Of a stretch of 64,000 nucleotides of DNA, positions 8,378-18,114 are shown piece by piece. The stretch spans positions 1 to 64,000 of the forward strand of contig NZ_JAAIUV010000019.1 of the NCBI RefSeq assembly GCF_010975035.1, in the 5' to 3' direction. Source of the DNA: Neobacillus thermocopriae (GTDB lineage: Bacteria; Bacillota; Bacilli; Bacillales; Cytobacillaceae). How positions within the stretch are numbered: position 1 is the stretch's first letter; each line of letters begins with the position of its first letter. The translations under genes and the position numbers were made by a program. The notes under the pieces were generated by a model. That model worked only from the letters and a program-made list of their open reading frames with translations, was not told where the DNA came from and made no database searches.

Positions 8378-10573
8378 ATGGCAAATGATCAAGTGTTAAC
8401 CGCCGACCAAGTCATCGACAGGACGAGAAAATATTTAAACAGTGAGCATGTGGAATTAGTTAAAAAAGCGTATGAGTTTGCGAAACATGCTCATCGTGAT
8501 CAATATCGAAAATCCGGAGAGCCTTATATCATTCATCCGATTCAGGTTGCAGGTATATTGGCGGATTTGGAGATGGATCCCGCTACTGTAGCGGCGGGCT
8601 TTCTACATGATGTAGTAGAGGATACGGACGTTTCCTTAAAAGATATTGAGGAAGCTTTTAATAGCGAAGTAGCTATGCTTGTCGACGGAGTAACAAAGTT
8701 AGGAAAAATTAAATATAAATCACATGAGGAACAACAGGCAGAGAATCATCGCAAAATGTTTGTGGCGATGGCTCAGGACATTCGAGTTATTCTCATTAAA
8801 CTAGCTGACCGATTGCATAATATGAGGACACTTAAGCACCTTCCTTTAGAAAAACAGCGTCGGATTTCTAATGAGACACTTGAAATTTTTGCACCTTTAG
8901 CCCATCGTCTTGGGATTTCAAAGATAAAGTGGGAACTTGAGGATACCGCATTAAGATATTTAAATCCACAGCAGTATTATCGGATTGTAAACTTAATGAA
9001 AAAGAAGCGTGCGGAACGGGAGCAATATCTTGATGAAGTTATTGAAGAAGTAAGGGAAAGACTAACGGAAGTCTCCATTAAAGCAGAGATCTCCGGCCGT
9101 CCGAAACATATATACAGCATCTATCGAAAAATGGCTCTGCAAAATAAGCAGTTTAGTGAGATTTATGATTTACTAGCTGTTCGCATTGTTGTAAATAGTA
9201 TAAAGGACTGTTATGCAGTATTAGGAATTATTCATACATGCTGGAAACCGATGCCTGGTCGGTTCAAAGATTATATTGCGATGCCAAAGCCGAATATGTA
9301 TCAATCTCTTCATACAACTGTTATTGGGCCGAAAGGAGATCCTCTTGAAGTCCAAATACGTACGTTTGAAATGCATCGTATCGCCGAATTCGGGATTGCA
9401 GCTCACTGGGCTTACAAAGAGGGGAAATCGGTAAGTGATAGCTCATCCTTTGAACAAAAATTAACTTGGTTTAGAGAAATTTTGGAATTCCAAAATGATA
9501 CAGCTAATGCCGAAGAGTTTATGGAATCGTTGAAAATTGATCTCTTTTCCGATATGGTTTTTGTTTTTACACCAAAAGGGGATGTCATTGAATTGCCTTC
9601 TGGTTCAGTTCCAATCGATTTTGCCTATCGAATACATTCTGAAATCGGAAATAAAACGATTGGGGCAAAAGTGAATGGCAAGATGGTTACACTTGATTAT
9701 TGCCTAAAAACGGGGGATATCGTTGAAATATTAACCTCCAAGCATTCATATGGACCAAGTCAGGACTGGTTAAAACTTGCGGCAACCTCTCAAGCCAAAA
9801 ACAAAATTCGTGCTTTCTTTAAAAAACAACGTCGCGAAGAAAACATTGAGAAGGGCAGAGAGTTAGTTGAAAAAGAAATCCGCAACATGGATTTTGATGT
9901 TAAAGAAATTTTAACACCTGATAATTTGAAAAAAGTAGCTGAGAAGTTTAATTTCTCCAATGAAGAAGATATGTATGCAGCTGTCGGTTACAATGGCGTA
10001 ACAGCATTACAGGTGGCCAACCGTTTAACAGAGAAATGGCGCAAAAAACGTGACCAAGAACAGTCAGCTAGTATTGCGAATGCGATTTCGGAATTAAAAG
10101 CATTCCCGACTTCTAAAAAGCGGGAATCTGGAGTTCGTGTTCAAGGGATTGATAACCTGTTAATACGTTTATCTAGGTGCTGTAACCCAATTCCTGGTGA
10201 TGAAATTGTCGGTTATATTACAAAAGGACGTGGAGTTTCAGTTCATCGGGCGGATTGTAATAATATTGACACTAGCGATGCACAACAAAGGTTAATTCCA
10301 GTTGAATGGGAATCTGCATTAAATGATCGCAAGGAATATAATGTAGATATTGAGATTAACGGTTATGATCGCAGAGGATTATTAAATGAGGTTCTGCAGG
10401 CGGTTAATGAGACGAAAACAAACATTTCTGCTGTTACAGGTAAAACAGATCGAAATAAAATGGCGACAATTATTATGTCGATTGCCATTCACAATGTTAG
10501 CCATTTACAAAAGGTTGTTGACCGAATCAAACAAATCCCTGATATTTATTCGGTCCGCCGTATGTTGAATTAA
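8378..10573 (+). CDS. relA: Bifunctional (p)ppGpp synthetase/hydrolase Rel
   Basis: 731 residues, the usual length for the Bacillus long RSH enzyme. In order: HD hydrolase domain with FLHDVVEDT (about residue 74), synthetase domain with PGRFKDYIAMPKPN (about 291), TGS domain (about 385-450), a zinc-finger-like CCNPIPGD segment and a C-terminal ACT domain (about 655-728). The RFKD charge motif and the intact HD motif are those of bifunctional enzymes, so it should both make and degrade (p)ppGpp. ATG at 8378 fits AAAGGTGA better than the in-frame ATG at 8357. It sits 12 bases before dtd. Confidence 0.97.
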   Translation: MANDQVLTADQVIDRTRKYLNSEHVELVKKAYEFAKHAHRDQYRKSGEPYIIHPIQVAGILADLEMDPATVAAGFLHDVVEDTDVSLKDIEEAFNSEVAMLVDGVTKLGKIKYKSHEEQQAENHRKMFVAMAQDIRVILIKLADRLHNMRTLKHLPLEKQRRISNETLEIFAPLAHRLGISKIKWELEDTALRYLNPQQYYRIVNLMKKKRAEREQYLDEVIEEVRERLTEVSIKAEISGRPKHIYSIYRKMALQNKQFSEIYDLLAVRIVVNSIKDCYAVLGIIHTCWKPMPGRFKDYIAMPKPNMYQSLHTTVIGPKGDPLEVQIRTFEMHRIAEFGIAAHWAYKEGKSVSDSSSFEQKLTWFREILEFQNDTANAEEFMESLKIDLFSDMVFVFTPKGDVIELPSGSVPIDFAYRIHSEIGNKTIGAKVNGKMVTLDYCLKTGDIVEILTSKHSYGPSQDWLKLAATSQAKNKIRAFFKKQRREENIEKGRELVEKEIRNMDFDVKEILTPDNLKKVAEKFNFSNEEDMYAAVGYNGVTALQVANRLTEKWRKKRDQEQSASIANAISELKAFPTSKKRESGVRVQGIDNLLIRLSRCCNPIPGDEIVGYITKGRGVSVHRADCNNIDTSDAQQRLIPVEWESALNDRKEYNVDIEINGYDRRGLLNEVLQAVNETKTNISAVTGKTDRNKMATIIMSIAIHNVSHLQKVVDRIKQIPDIYSVRRMLN

Positions 10574-10585
10574 GGAGTTTTTGGC

Positions 10586-11032
10586 ATGAAAGTAGTTGTA
10601 CAGCGTAGTAAAGCGGCAAAAGTTACGGTCAATGGAGAAGTAAGTGGTCAAATAACTAGCGGATTTGTTCTGCTTGTTGGCGTAACACATGATGACAAGG
10701 AAGAAGATTGTGCCTATTTGGCAGATAAAATTGCCAATCTTCGAGTTTTCGAAGACGAAAACGGTAAGATGAATCGTTCATTGCTGGATGTGGGTGGTCA
10801 AATTCTCTCCGTTTCTCAATTTACCCTTTATGGTGACTGTCGAAAAGGTAGAAGACCAAGCTTCATCGAGGCTGCTAGACCAGATCATGCGATTCAATTA
10901 TATGAACGGTTTAACCAGCTCCTTCGTGAGAAAGGGATCCACGTGGAAACTGGTGTATTCGGCGCCATGATGGATGTTGAACTTATAAACGATGGGCCCG
11001 TTACTCTAATTATTGAAAGCAAGGATAAATAA
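10586..11032 (+). CDS. dtd: D-aminoacyl-tRNA deacylase
   Basis: 148 residues. It removes D-amino acids, and glycine mischarged on tRNA-Ala, from t[12 protein letters not shown] (about residue 76) and the Gly-cisPro motif in [11 protein letters not shown] near the C-terminus are both present. It forms an operon with rel, from which it is separated by 12 bases that hold the ribosome binding site. Confidence 0.96.
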   Translation: MKVVVQRSKAAKVTVNGEVSGQITSGFVLLVGVTHDDKEEDCAYLADKIANLRVFEDENGKMNRSLLDVGGQILSVSQFTLYGDCRKGRRPSFIEAARPDHAIQLYERFNQLLREKGIHVETGVFGAMMDVELINDGPVTLIIESKDK

Positions 11033-11065
11033 CAGAATATATAATTTAATAGAATGGAATGACTA

Positions 11066-11101
11066 AAAAGGCTTGGCACTTTCAATCGTGCCAAGCCTTT
11101 T
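11066..11101. terminator. Bidirectional terminator between dtd and the amidase gene
   Basis: AAAAGGCTTGGCAC (11066-11079) pairs exactly with 11088-11101. The stem ends dtd and also overlaps the stop codon of the convergent amidase gene. Confidence 0.9.
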
Positions 11102-12893
11102 AATTTTCTTTAAAATATTTTGTAAGTCCATCATATATACCGGAAGCAGCATTTTCTTGGAATCTGCTTGATTTTACGGTCATTTCTTCCTCTGGATTAC
11201 TAATGAATCCAAGTTCAATTAATACAGCCTTTTGTTTATTTTCACGGATAACATGGTAATTTCCGATGGCTACACCGCGGCTATTTAAATTGGTTTTTCT
11301 TATCATAGAAGAATAGAGTTGTTGTGCAAGTGCTTTTTGATAGTTATGATAGTAAAATCCTGTTGAACCGCGTACACTTCGGTCTTCATTACTGTCATAA
11401 TGCAAGCTGATAAAGGCGTCGGCATTATAGGCATGAGCCTTACTTACCCGGGATTGTAGAGAAATATAGCTGTCATTGTTACGGGTAAGATAAACCTTTG
11501 CTCCAGCTGCTTTAAGTTTATCGTAAAGGAGCTTTGCCGTCCGAAGTGTAAGATTCTTTTCTAACGTCCCGCTTGCACCAATTGTTCCTCCATCTCCGCC
11601 ACCATGGCCAGGATCGATTACAATAATTTTATTTTTTATGTAACCTTCTGCACCCGATTTTTCAATACGCGGTATAGACCCAGATGTAGATACTAACCAG
11701 CCAGCTACATAAGCTTTTTTTCCATTATTTAGCTTAATTTCATACCAATCATTCTTCACACCAGTTACGGAGAAACGTTCACCTTTATTTGCACGATGTA
11801 CGACACCTGATTGGGTACTTGGCAATTCACGGATATTCGTTCCGTCTTGGAGGATGGTTATGCTGTCTTTTGCGGCTATCTGGGCTTGTCCAGAAGTTTC
11901 TTTGGCTGTTTGGTGATTGGTGATATTTTCCTTGGTATTTGCTGCTGATTTTTCCAAATACCATCCTGCAACCCAACCAAAACTTCCAGTCTTATATTCT
12001 ATTTTTGCCCAATTGTTTTTTTCCTCGATAATGGTAAAGCTCTGGTTTTTTGATACAGTCCCGATGATTTCTGATTTTGTTGAGGATCTTGCGCGGACAC
12101 TTAAACTTTCAGCTGTTACGGTTCCTATTATTCCGGTAGTCATTTTATTATTTGTTTCGGAGGTTGTTCTTTGTTGAGTATCAAGATAACTTGCACTGAC
12201 CCAGCCTATTATATTTAAGTATTTTACTTTGACCCATATATTTTCTTTAGATAAGATGGTAACCTTTGTTCCTTTTGCCAATTTACCAACTAATTTACTA
12301 GAGGCTGTCGGCTCTTTTCGAACATTTAATATACTACTCTTGACTGTACCAATTTCTCCAATTTTTGAAATAGAATCTGTTGAATTCTCCAAATTGGATG
12401 TTTTTATTTCAAGAAATTCTTTTGAAACCCATCCTTCTCCAAATGGGGAGGATATTTTATACCAATTTTCATTTTGGTCCAGAATAGATACTTCTTGGCC
12501 CTTGTTAAGGAACCCAATAATTTGAAAGTTTGATCCAGGACCAGAACGAACTCTTAATTGGCTCGTTTTTGCTTTGGCAGCAGTGTTCCTATTTGTTGAT
12601 GTAATTTTGGCTGTTTTTGAATCATTTTTTGTTACAAGCCAATTGACGACCCAACCTGTTTTAGCAAAGGATAATTCGATCTCGATCCAATCACCTTTTT
12701 CCTTCACGATCGGATAGGTTTCCCCTCGTTTGGCTTGTTTAATTAATGGATAACTTAGGCCAGGACCGCTTCGGACATTAACAGCATCTGTCGAAATGGT
12801 AATGGTTTTGTTCGCTGCCATACTATTACTTTGTGGCAGGAAGATTCCTAAAAGAAAAATAAATAGTATGATGAAACTAAATTTTTTATGCAT
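11100..12893 (-). CDS. Secreted N-acetylmuramoyl-L-alanine amidase with five SH3 domains (YrvJ-like)
   Basis: 597 residues. An N-terminal signal peptide (KKFSFIILFIFLLGIFL, cleavage probably near the SMAANK sequence) is followed by five bacterial SH3 repeats, each with a VR..P or similar turn and a GWV strand (about residues 28-88, 105-163, 185-240, 255-315, 343-402). A C-terminal Amidase_3 domain (about 420-597) has the zinc ligands and catalytic residues visible in DPGHGG, TLEKNLTL, SLHYD and LIELGF. It should cleave the amide between muramic acid and the stem peptide while the SH3 repeats bind wall. B. subtilis YrvJ has the same place and plan. It is transcribed against the dtd operon. Confidence 0.92.
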   Translation of the reverse strand: MHKKFSFIILFIFLLGIFLPQSNSMAANKTITISTDAVNVRSGPGLSYPLIKQAKRGETYPIVKEKGDWIEIELSFAKTGWVVNWLVTKNDSKTAKITSTNRNTAAKAKTSQLRVRSGPGSNFQIIGFLNKGQEVSILDQNENWYKISSPFGEGWVSKEFLEIKTSNLENSTDSISKIGEIGTVKSSILNVRKEPTASSKLVGKLAKGTKVTILSKENIWVKVKYLNIIGWVSASYLDTQQRTTSETNNKMTTGIIGTVTAESLSVRARSSTKSEIIGTVSKNQSFTIIEEKNNWAKIEYKTGSFGWVAGWYLEKSAANTKENITNHQTAKETSGQAQIAAKDSITILQDGTNIRELPSTQSGVVHRANKGERFSVTGVKNDWYEIKLNNGKKAYVAGWLVSTSGSIPRIEKSGAEGYIKNKIIVIDPGHGGGDGGTIGASGTLEKNLTLRTAKLLYDKLKAAGAKVYLTRNNDSYISLQSRVSKAHAYNADAFISLHYDSNEDRSVRGSTGFYYHNYQKALAQQLYSSMIRKTNLNSRGVAIGNYHVIRENKQKAVLIELGFISNPEEEMTVKSSRFQENAASGIYDGLTKYFKEN

Positions 12894-13046
12894 AACTCCC
12901 TCCTCTTTGTCCCTATTTTATCGTAAATCTTATTGAAAATCATTGATAAATTGTTAATTATGTCCAAATTCTTATAACTATGAAAAATTTCCTCTTCAAT
13001 TGGAAACAATATACTTTAGAAATTTGCCTTAAGAGGAGGGGTAATA

Positions 13047-13226
13047 ATGAGAGCTAGTGATAAAGATATGAATGTGCAATCAATAGATGGCCGGATTTTT
13101 GGAGTTAATTTTCATGATTTTATTCAAAGAGAACAGCACGCTGAAAATATGTTTGAATTAGCTTCAGAATTTGGATTGACGATAAGGGATGTCAGAAAGT
13201 TAAAAAAACATCTAGAAAGGTCATAA
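13047..13226 (+). CDS. yrzK: Small YrzK-like protein
   Basis: A 59-residue ORF with a strong AGGAGGGG site before the ATG at 13047. It is soluble and charged; the C-terminal half (ELASEFGLTIRDVRKLKKHL) looks like a helix-turn-helix of sigma-70 region 4 or a small DNA-binding helix pair. I recall a similar small gene, yrzK, between yrvJ and hisS in B. subtilis; the symbol rests on that position and general resemblance. The function is unknown. The hisS T-box promoter begins 7 bases after its stop. Confidence 0.7.
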   Translation: MRASDKDMNVQSIDGRIFGVNFHDFIQREQHAENMFELASEFGLTIRDVRKLKKHLERS

Positions 13227-13232
13227 ACCTTC

Positions 13233-13261
13233 TTGACAATACTGCTGATGCTCCGTATTAT
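13233..13261 (+). promoter_or_regulatory. Sigma-A promoter of the hisS-aspS leader
   Basis: Consensus TTGACA (13233-13238), 17-base spacer, TATTAT (13256-13261). It gives a start near 13268 at the head of the T-box leader. Confidence 0.9.
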
Positions 13262-13267
13262 TATTAA

Positions 13268-13560
13268 ATAATCAATTGAAATATGAATAAAACCAATGAT
13301 GGAGCATAGTAGTTAAGGCCAAATTTATGGACAGAGAGGAAATGCCCTAGGCTGAAAGCATTTCTGCATAAATCTTAACGAATGAACACTCCGAAGGTTT
13401 CTCTCCGAAAAAGGAATTCTCTAGTAGGAATAGAACGTAAACAGGCGTTAACTGTAGAAGAGGAAGCAATGAAAGTTTAATGATCGCTTCAACTAGGGTG
13501 GCACCGCGGGAATTAAAACTCTCGTCCCTTGTTTTTACACAAGGGATGGGAGTTTTTTTA
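13268..13560 (+). ncRNA. T-box leader of hisS-aspS
   Basis: The conserved T-box AGGGTGGCACCGCGGG lies at 13495-13510. It is followed by a terminator whose stem halves flank 13515-13559 (CTCGTCCCTTG paired with CAAGGGATGGGAG, then seven Ts). The Stem I region with AGTA is at about 13300-13395. In the likely specifier loop, GAACACT at 13385-13390 offers CAC (13387-13389), a histidine codon; this is my reading, not a computed fold. Uncharged tRNA binding is expected to favour the antiterminator and allow expression of hisS and aspS. The whole 13227-13604 gap is accounted for by this leader and its promoter. Confidence 0.93.
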
Positions 13561-13604
13561 TTTTGAATACATATTTCATACATAAAAAAGAGGAGGACGC
13601 TGTT

Positions 13605-14876
13605 ATGACTATCAGTATCCCAAGAGGTACGCAGGACATACTGCCTGGTGAAGTTGAACTGTGGCAGTTAATAGAGCAAAAAGCAAGAGAGCTATGTGAA
13701 AAATACCAATACCAAGAAATACGCACTCCTATTTTTGAACATACAGAGCTTTTTTCAAGAGGTGTTGGTGACACAACTGATATCGTTCAAAAGGAAATGT
13801 ATACATTTGAAGACAGAGGAGGCCGGAGCCTTACACTAAGACCAGAGGGTACGGCTTCTACAGTTCGAGCATTTGTTGAGAAAAAATTATTTGGTTCTGC
13901 CAATCAGCCAGTCAAGCTTTATTATATGGGCCCGATGTTTCGATATGAACGACCGCAATCGGGAAGATTTCGTCAATTTGTTCAATTTGGAATTGAAGCA
14001 TTGGGTAGCAATGATCCGGCAATTGATGCGGAAGTGATTTCGCTTGCCATGAACTTATATAAAGAAATGGGTCTTAAGAAGCTAAAACTGGTTATTAACA
14101 GTCTTGGTGACAAAGAAAGTAGAATTGCGCATCGTGAAGCCTTGGTTCAACATTTTAAACCAAGAATTCATGAGTTCTGTTCTGATTGTCAAAACCGACT
14201 TGAGAAAAATCCATTACGAATTTTAGATTGTAAGCAGGATCGTGAACATGAATTAATGAGTACTGCTCCTTCCATTCTTGATTATTTAAATGATGATTCA
14301 AAAGCCTATTTTGAGAAGGTGCAAAAGTATTTAACCCAATTAGATATTCCTTTCGAAGTGGATGCCAACTTGGTCCGTGGATTGGATTATTATAACCATA
14401 CTGCCTTTGAAATCATGAGTGATGCAGAAGGATTCGGGGCAATTACTACCCTTGCAGGCGGAGGTCGTTACAACGGATTAGTAGAAGAGATTGGCGGACC
14501 AGAAACACCAGGAATAGGCTTTGCCCTAAGTATCGAGCGTTTTATCGCCGCATTGAAGGCTGAAGGGGTAAACATCGAAATGAATCAAGGTATAGACTGT
14601 TATCTAGTCACCCTCGGTGAGGAAGCAAAGGATTACTCAGTTGGTTTATTACAGCAGCTTCGTTTGGCTGGAATTTCCGCAGAACGTGATTATTTAAATC
14701 GAAAAATAAAAGCTCAGTTTAAAGCAGCCGATCGCCTTAAAGCTAAGTTTGTAGCAATTCTTGGTGATGAGGAATTAAAAAATAACAAAATCAACTTAAA
14801 AAATATGGAGACTGGAGATCAAGTTGAGTTAGATCTCGATTCATTCGTATCTACTTTTCTAGAGATGCAACAATAA
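13605..14876 (+). CDS. hisS: Histidyl-tRNA synthetase
   Basis: 423 residues, usual length. Class II synthetase: motif 2 in [18 protein letters not shown], histidine-specific [14 protein letters not shown], motif 3 in [11 protein letters not shown], and a C-terminal anticodon-binding domain (about residue 325 on). ATG at 13605 has AGGAGG 9 bases upstream; the frame stays open to 13563, but that would place the start inside the terminator region. It is co-transcribed with aspS (12-base gap) under the T-box leader. Confidence 0.98.
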   Translation: MTISIPRGTQDILPGEVELWQLIEQKARELCEKYQYQEIRTPIFEHTELFSRGVGDTTDIVQKEMYTFEDRGGRSLTLRPEGTASTVRAFVEKKLFGSANQPVKLYYMGPMFRYERPQSGRFRQFVQFGIEALGSNDPAIDAEVISLAMNLYKEMGLKKLKLVINSLGDKESRIAHREALVQHFKPRIHEFCSDCQNRLEKNPLRILDCKQDREHELMSTAPSILDYLNDDSKAYFEKVQKYLTQLDIPFEVDANLVRGLDYYNHTAFEIMSDAEGFGAITTLAGGGRYNGLVEEIGGPETPGIGFALSIERFIAALKAEGVNIEMNQGIDCYLVTLGEEAKDYSVGLLQQLRLAGISAERDYLNRKIKAQFKAADRLKAKFVAILGDEELKNNKINLKNMETGDQVELDLDSFVSTFLEMQQ

Positions 14877-14888
14877 AGGGGGATTCAC

Positions 14889-16658
14889 ATGTTTGGCAGA
14901 ACGTATTTTTGCGGAGAGGTTCCTGAGTCCGCTGTAGGGGAGAAGGTAATATTAAAAGGATGGGTTCAAAAACGACGTGACCTAGGTGGATTAATTTTTA
15001 TTGATTTACGTGACCGCTCTGGTATTGTTCAGGTTGTTTTTAACCCGGATGTTTCCAGGGAAGCACTAGAAACTGCAGAAAAAATCCGCAGCGAATATGT
15101 ATTGGATGTAGAAGGTACAGTCATCGCACGTGAACCAGGTACTGTAAATGAAAATTTAAAAACAGGGAGAATTGAAATTCAAGCGGAAAAAGTAACGATC
15201 ATTAATGAGGCGAAGACACCGCCATTTACGATTTCTGATAAAACAGATGCATCCGAAGATGTCCGATTAAAATATCGTTATTTAGATTTTCGCCGCCCGG
15301 TCATTTTCGAAACACTAAAAATGCGTCATCAGGTAACGAAACATATTAGAAATTTCTTGGATGAAGAAGGATTCTTAGATATAGAGACTCCAATTTTAAC
15401 GAAGAGTACGCCGGAGGGAGCTCGAGACTATTTAGTTCCAAGCCGTGTTCATCCAGGTGAATTTTATGCCCTGCCTCAATCACCACAGTTGTTTAAGCAA
15501 CTCTTGATGGTAGGTGGGATTGAACGTTACTACCAAATTGCACGTTGCTTCCGAGATGAGGATTTGCGTGCTGATCGTCAGCCTGAATTTACGCAAATAG
15601 ATATTGAAACAAGTTTCATGAGTCAGGATGATATCATTCAATTAATGGAGAGAATGATGTCTAAGTTAATGAAGGAAGTAAAGGGGATAGATATACCTAC
15701 TCCTTTCCCACGTATGAGCTATGATGAGGCAATGAGCCGCTTCGGTTCGGATAAACCTGATACCCGATTTGGCCTAGAATTAGTAGATGTATCAGAAATC
15801 GTGAAGGAGTCTGGCTTTAAAGTATTTGCTTCTGCCGTTAGCAATGGTGGACAAGTGAAAGCCATTAATGTAAAGGGATCAGCTGAAAAGTATTCTCGAA
15901 AGGATATTGATTCTTTAACAGAGTATGTTTCCCGATATGGTGCAAAAGGACTTGCATGGTTAAAGATGGAAGCAGAAGGCTTAAAGGGTCCAATTGCAAA
16001 GTTCTTCTCCGAAGAGGAAGCTAAAGCAATTCAGGAGACCCTTGAAGCAAAAGAGGGCGATTTACTCCTTTTTGTAGCTGATAAAAAGTCAGTTGTGGCA
16101 GATGCTTTAGGTGCATTAAGATTAAAACTAGGCAAGGAATTAAATCTGATTGATCAAAACTTATTCCATTTCTTATGGATTACAGACTGGCCACTTTTAG
16201 AATATGATGAGGAAGAGGGCCGTTATTATGCAGCTCACCACCCATTCACCATGCCAGTGCGTGAGGATTTGGCCTATTTGGATACAGATCCATCCAAGGT
16301 AAGGGCACAAGCCTATGACTTGGTCCTTAATGGATATGAGCTTGGTGGTGGGTCATTGCGGATTTTTGAGCGGGACATTCAAGAAAAAATGTTCAAAGTT
16401 CTTGGCTTTACACTTGAAGAGGCACATGAACAATTTGGATTCTTACTCAATGCGTTTGAATATGGAACACCTCCTCATGGGGGAATTGCTCTTGGGCTGG
16501 ACCGTCTTGTCATGCTGCTTACTGGAAGCACAAATCTTCGTGATACAATTGCTTTTCCAAAGACAGCAAGTGCAAGTGATTTAATGATAGCTGCACCAAG
16601 CCCAGTTTCTGAAGCTCAGCTCCAGGAGTTAAATTTGTTAACAAATGTTAATAAATAA
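14889..16658 (+). CDS. aspS: Aspartyl-tRNA synthetase
   Basis: 589 residues, bacterial type. N-terminal OB anticodon domain ([22 protein letters not shown]), catalytic core with [21 protein letters not shown] (split across motif 2), a GAD insertion domain (about residues 290-415), and motif 3 [15 protein letters not shown]. It charges tRNA-Asp. It is the second gene of the hisS operon; the run of 6S RNA sequence begins about 60 bases after its stop. Confidence 0.98.
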   Translation: MFGRTYFCGEVPESAVGEKVILKGWVQKRRDLGGLIFIDLRDRSGIVQVVFNPDVSREALETAEKIRSEYVLDVEGTVIAREPGTVNENLKTGRIEIQAEKVTIINEAKTPPFTISDKTDASEDVRLKYRYLDFRRPVIFETLKMRHQVTKHIRNFLDEEGFLDIETPILTKSTPEGARDYLVPSRVHPGEFYALPQSPQLFKQLLMVGGIERYYQIARCFRDEDLRADRQPEFTQIDIETSFMSQDDIIQLMERMMSKLMKEVKGIDIPTPFPRMSYDEAMSRFGSDKPDTRFGLELVDVSEIVKESGFKVFASAVSNGGQVKAINVKGSAEKYSRKDIDSLTEYVSRYGAKGLAWLKMEAEGLKGPIAKFFSEEEAKAIQETLEAKEGDLLLFVADKKSVVADALGALRLKLGKELNLIDQNLFHFLWITDWPLLEYDEEEGRYYAAHHPFTMPVREDLAYLDTDPSKVRAQAYDLVLNGYELGGGSLRIFERDIQEKMFKVLGFTLEEAHEQFGFLLNAFEYGTPPHGGIALGLDRLVMLLTGSTNLRDTIAFPKTASASDLMIAAPSPVSEAQLQELNLLTNVNK

Positions 16659-16681
16659 CATGAATTCGATTTCAAGAAATC

Positions 16682-16710
16682 TTGAAGACAGCTTTTAGTT
16701 ATGCTATGAT
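16682..16710 (+). promoter_or_regulatory. Promoter of 6S RNA
   Basis: TTGAAG (16682-16687), 17-base spacer, TATGAT (16705-16710), giving a start near 16717, just before the closing stem of the RNA. Confidence 0.8.
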
Positions 16711-16716
16711 AAATAC

Positions 16717-16940
16717 AAGCAAGGAAGAGTCCTGAGATGTGCGTTGTATTACCTGAAGTTTTGACCGAACACTTTTTTATTCGGGAGTCTGGAGTTTTCT
16801 GACGGCGTAAAAGCCTCACTTCTTGGCGAGCAAGAGGACTTACAAACTCAGAAACAGGACACCCACCTGCTACGTGCGGGATCAAAACAAAGGATCAAAA
16901 GCGACGGCATTATTGGGACTCTTTTCACTTATGCCAACGA
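16717..16940 (+). ncRNA. bsrA: 6S RNA (6S-1, BsrA-type)
   Basis: The segment has the 6S layout: closing stem AAGAGTCC (16725-16732) with GGACTCTT (16916-16923), a largely single-stranded middle with TTTTGACCGAACAC and GACGGCGT blocks, and a long central hairpin. It lies between aspS and tcdA (yrvM), the position of bsrA in B. subtilis. 6S RNA binds sigma-A RNA polymerase as a promoter mimic in stationary phase. Mature ends are estimates. A long minus-strand ORF across it is a chance frame. Confidence 0.92.
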
Positions 16941-16967
16941 CTTCCTGTTGAACAGGAGGTTTTTTTA
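16941..16967 (+). terminator. Terminator of 6S RNA
   Basis: CTTCCTGTT and AACAGGAGG form a 9-bp stem with a single-base gap in the text (G at 16950 in the loop; in practice the innermost pairs open), followed by eight Ts. Confidence 0.85.
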
Positions 16968-17022
16968 TTGGTTTTGGAAACTTTACGGATATAGATTCTT
17001 GTAGATCATAAAAAGTAATAGT

Positions 17023-17085
17023 ATCCCTTTTTGTGAAGACAGTTAGAAAAAGGATTATACCTGTTTCACAAAAGGGATTTTTTTA
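17023..17085 (+). terminator. Second long hairpin with T-run after 6S RNA
   Basis: ATCCCTTTTTGTGAA (17023-17037) pairs with TTTCACAAAAGGGAT (17064-17078), with one bulged T; a 26-base loop lies between and seven Ts follow. It is a terminator in form, but 6S RNA already has its own terminator 60 bases upstream. It may be a back-up, or the end of an unmapped short transcript. I see no gene in 16968-17201. Confidence 0.6.
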
Positions 17086-17201
17086 TAGGCTATTAATTAC
17101 ATAATTCCTATAACAATACTTGTTTTTATTGTAAAGTATGATATATTTTTTAGGGTGAAAAAATAAAAGAATGAATCGAATAAATTTTTGGAGTGAAAAA
17201 T

Positions 17202-17969
17202 ATGCTGCATCAATTTTCTCGAAATGAGCTTGCTATAGGTAAAGAAGGTCTTGAAATCATGAAAAATAGCACTGTTGCAGTGTTAGGTATTGGCGGTGTC
17301 GGCTCTTTTGCTGCAGAAGCACTAGCCCGTTCTGGAGTAGGCCGTTTAGTGTTAATCGATAAGGATGATGTTGATATTACAAATGTCAACCGTCAACTCG
17401 TCGCCCTTCTGTCAACGGTTGGTCGGCCAAAAGTAGACATTATGAAAGAACGTATTAAAGACATTAATCCAGACTGTGAAGTTATTCCTTTAAAAATGTT
17501 TTACACAGAAGAAACGTATGAAGAAATTTTTAGCTATAATTTAGATTTTGTTGTTGATGCTTCCGATACTATCATGTACAAAATTCATTTAATGAAAGAG
17601 TGTTTAAAGAGAAACATTCGGATTATTTCAAGCATGGGCGCTGCCAATAAAATGGATCCTACCCGCTTTCAAATCGCAGATATTTCAAAAACACATACAG
17701 ATCCAATCGCAAAGGTTATTCGAACAAAATTGCGTAAAGAACGTATTTACAAAGGCATTCCTGTTGTCTTTTCCGATGAAAGTCCGATTGTTATTCGTGA
17801 GGATGTTAGAAAAGTGGTTGGGAATGATGAAGCGAAAATTCGTAAAGCAAAAATGCCACCATCCTCAAATGCATTTGTTCCTTCTGTCTGTGGTTTAATT
17901 ATGGCAAGCTATGTGGTAAGAGAATTGTTAAAAGATATTAAAATCAAACGTGTACAGGACGAAAAGTAA
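17202..17969 (+). CDS. tcdA: tRNA threonylcarbamoyladenosine dehydratase
   Basis: 255 residues, E1-like ThiF/MoeB fold. The ATP-binding GIGGVGSFAAEALARSGVG is at about residues 27-45 and a following LIDKDDVDITNVNRQ segment is typical. It cyclises t6A at position 37 of ANN-decoding tRNAs to ct6A in an ATP-dependent reaction. B. subtilis YrvM sits at the same place after aspS and 6S RNA. ATG at 17202 fits the TTTTGGAGTG site; the in-frame GTG at 17193 lies within it. Confidence 0.92.
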   Translation: MLHQFSRNELAIGKEGLEIMKNSTVAVLGIGGVGSFAAEALARSGVGRLVLIDKDDVDITNVNRQLVALLSTVGRPKVDIMKERIKDINPDCEVIPLKMFYTEETYEEIFSYNLDFVVDASDTIMYKIHLMKECLKRNIRIISSMGAANKMDPTRFQIADISKTHTDPIAKVIRTKLRKERIYKGIPVVFSDESPIVIREDVRKVVGNDEAKIRKAKMPPSSNAFVPSVCGLIMASYVVRELLKDIKIKRVQDEK

Positions 17970-17976
17970 AATAATT

Positions 17977-18011
17977 ATCCCTAGACTTAGATAAGTTTAG
18001 GGATTTATTAT
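17977..18011 (+). terminator. Terminator of tcdA
   Basis: ATCCCTAGACTT pairs with AAGTTTAGGGAT with one mismatch around a short loop; the following TTATTA is only moderately T-rich. Confidence 0.6.
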
Positions 18012-18079
18012 TACCAATCTAACCGATGAAAATATATTTGATTCTGTTGCGTGGATAAATTTTTTGTGATAACCTGAAT

Positions 18080-18094
18080 ATGTAATCGGTTACA
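18080..18094 (+). promoter_or_regulatory. cre-like operator (CcpA and/or RbsR) before the ribose operon
   Basis: ATGTAATCGGTTACA matches the catabolite-responsive element consensus WTGNAANCGNWWNCA at every position and is a near-perfect dyad (TGTAA and TTACA arms around a CG centre). It lies 20 bases before rbsR, so a bound repressor would block the start or early elongation. The same dyad could serve RbsR, itself a LacI-type protein. A TTGCGT/TAACCT pair about 30 bases upstream is a weak promoter candidate. Confidence 0.8.
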
Positions 18095-18114
18095 TATGAG
18101 GGGTTGAAATGTGA

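Noticed and set aside
11917-12525. Plus-strand frames within the amidase gene
   Set aside because: Antisense to the SH3 repeats, without binding sites; the repeats explain the long open frames.
16616-16885. 89-codon minus-strand ORF over 6S RNA
   Set aside because: It lies across the aspS end and the structured 6S RNA, has no ribosome binding site and no recognisable protein; the RNA explains the sequence.
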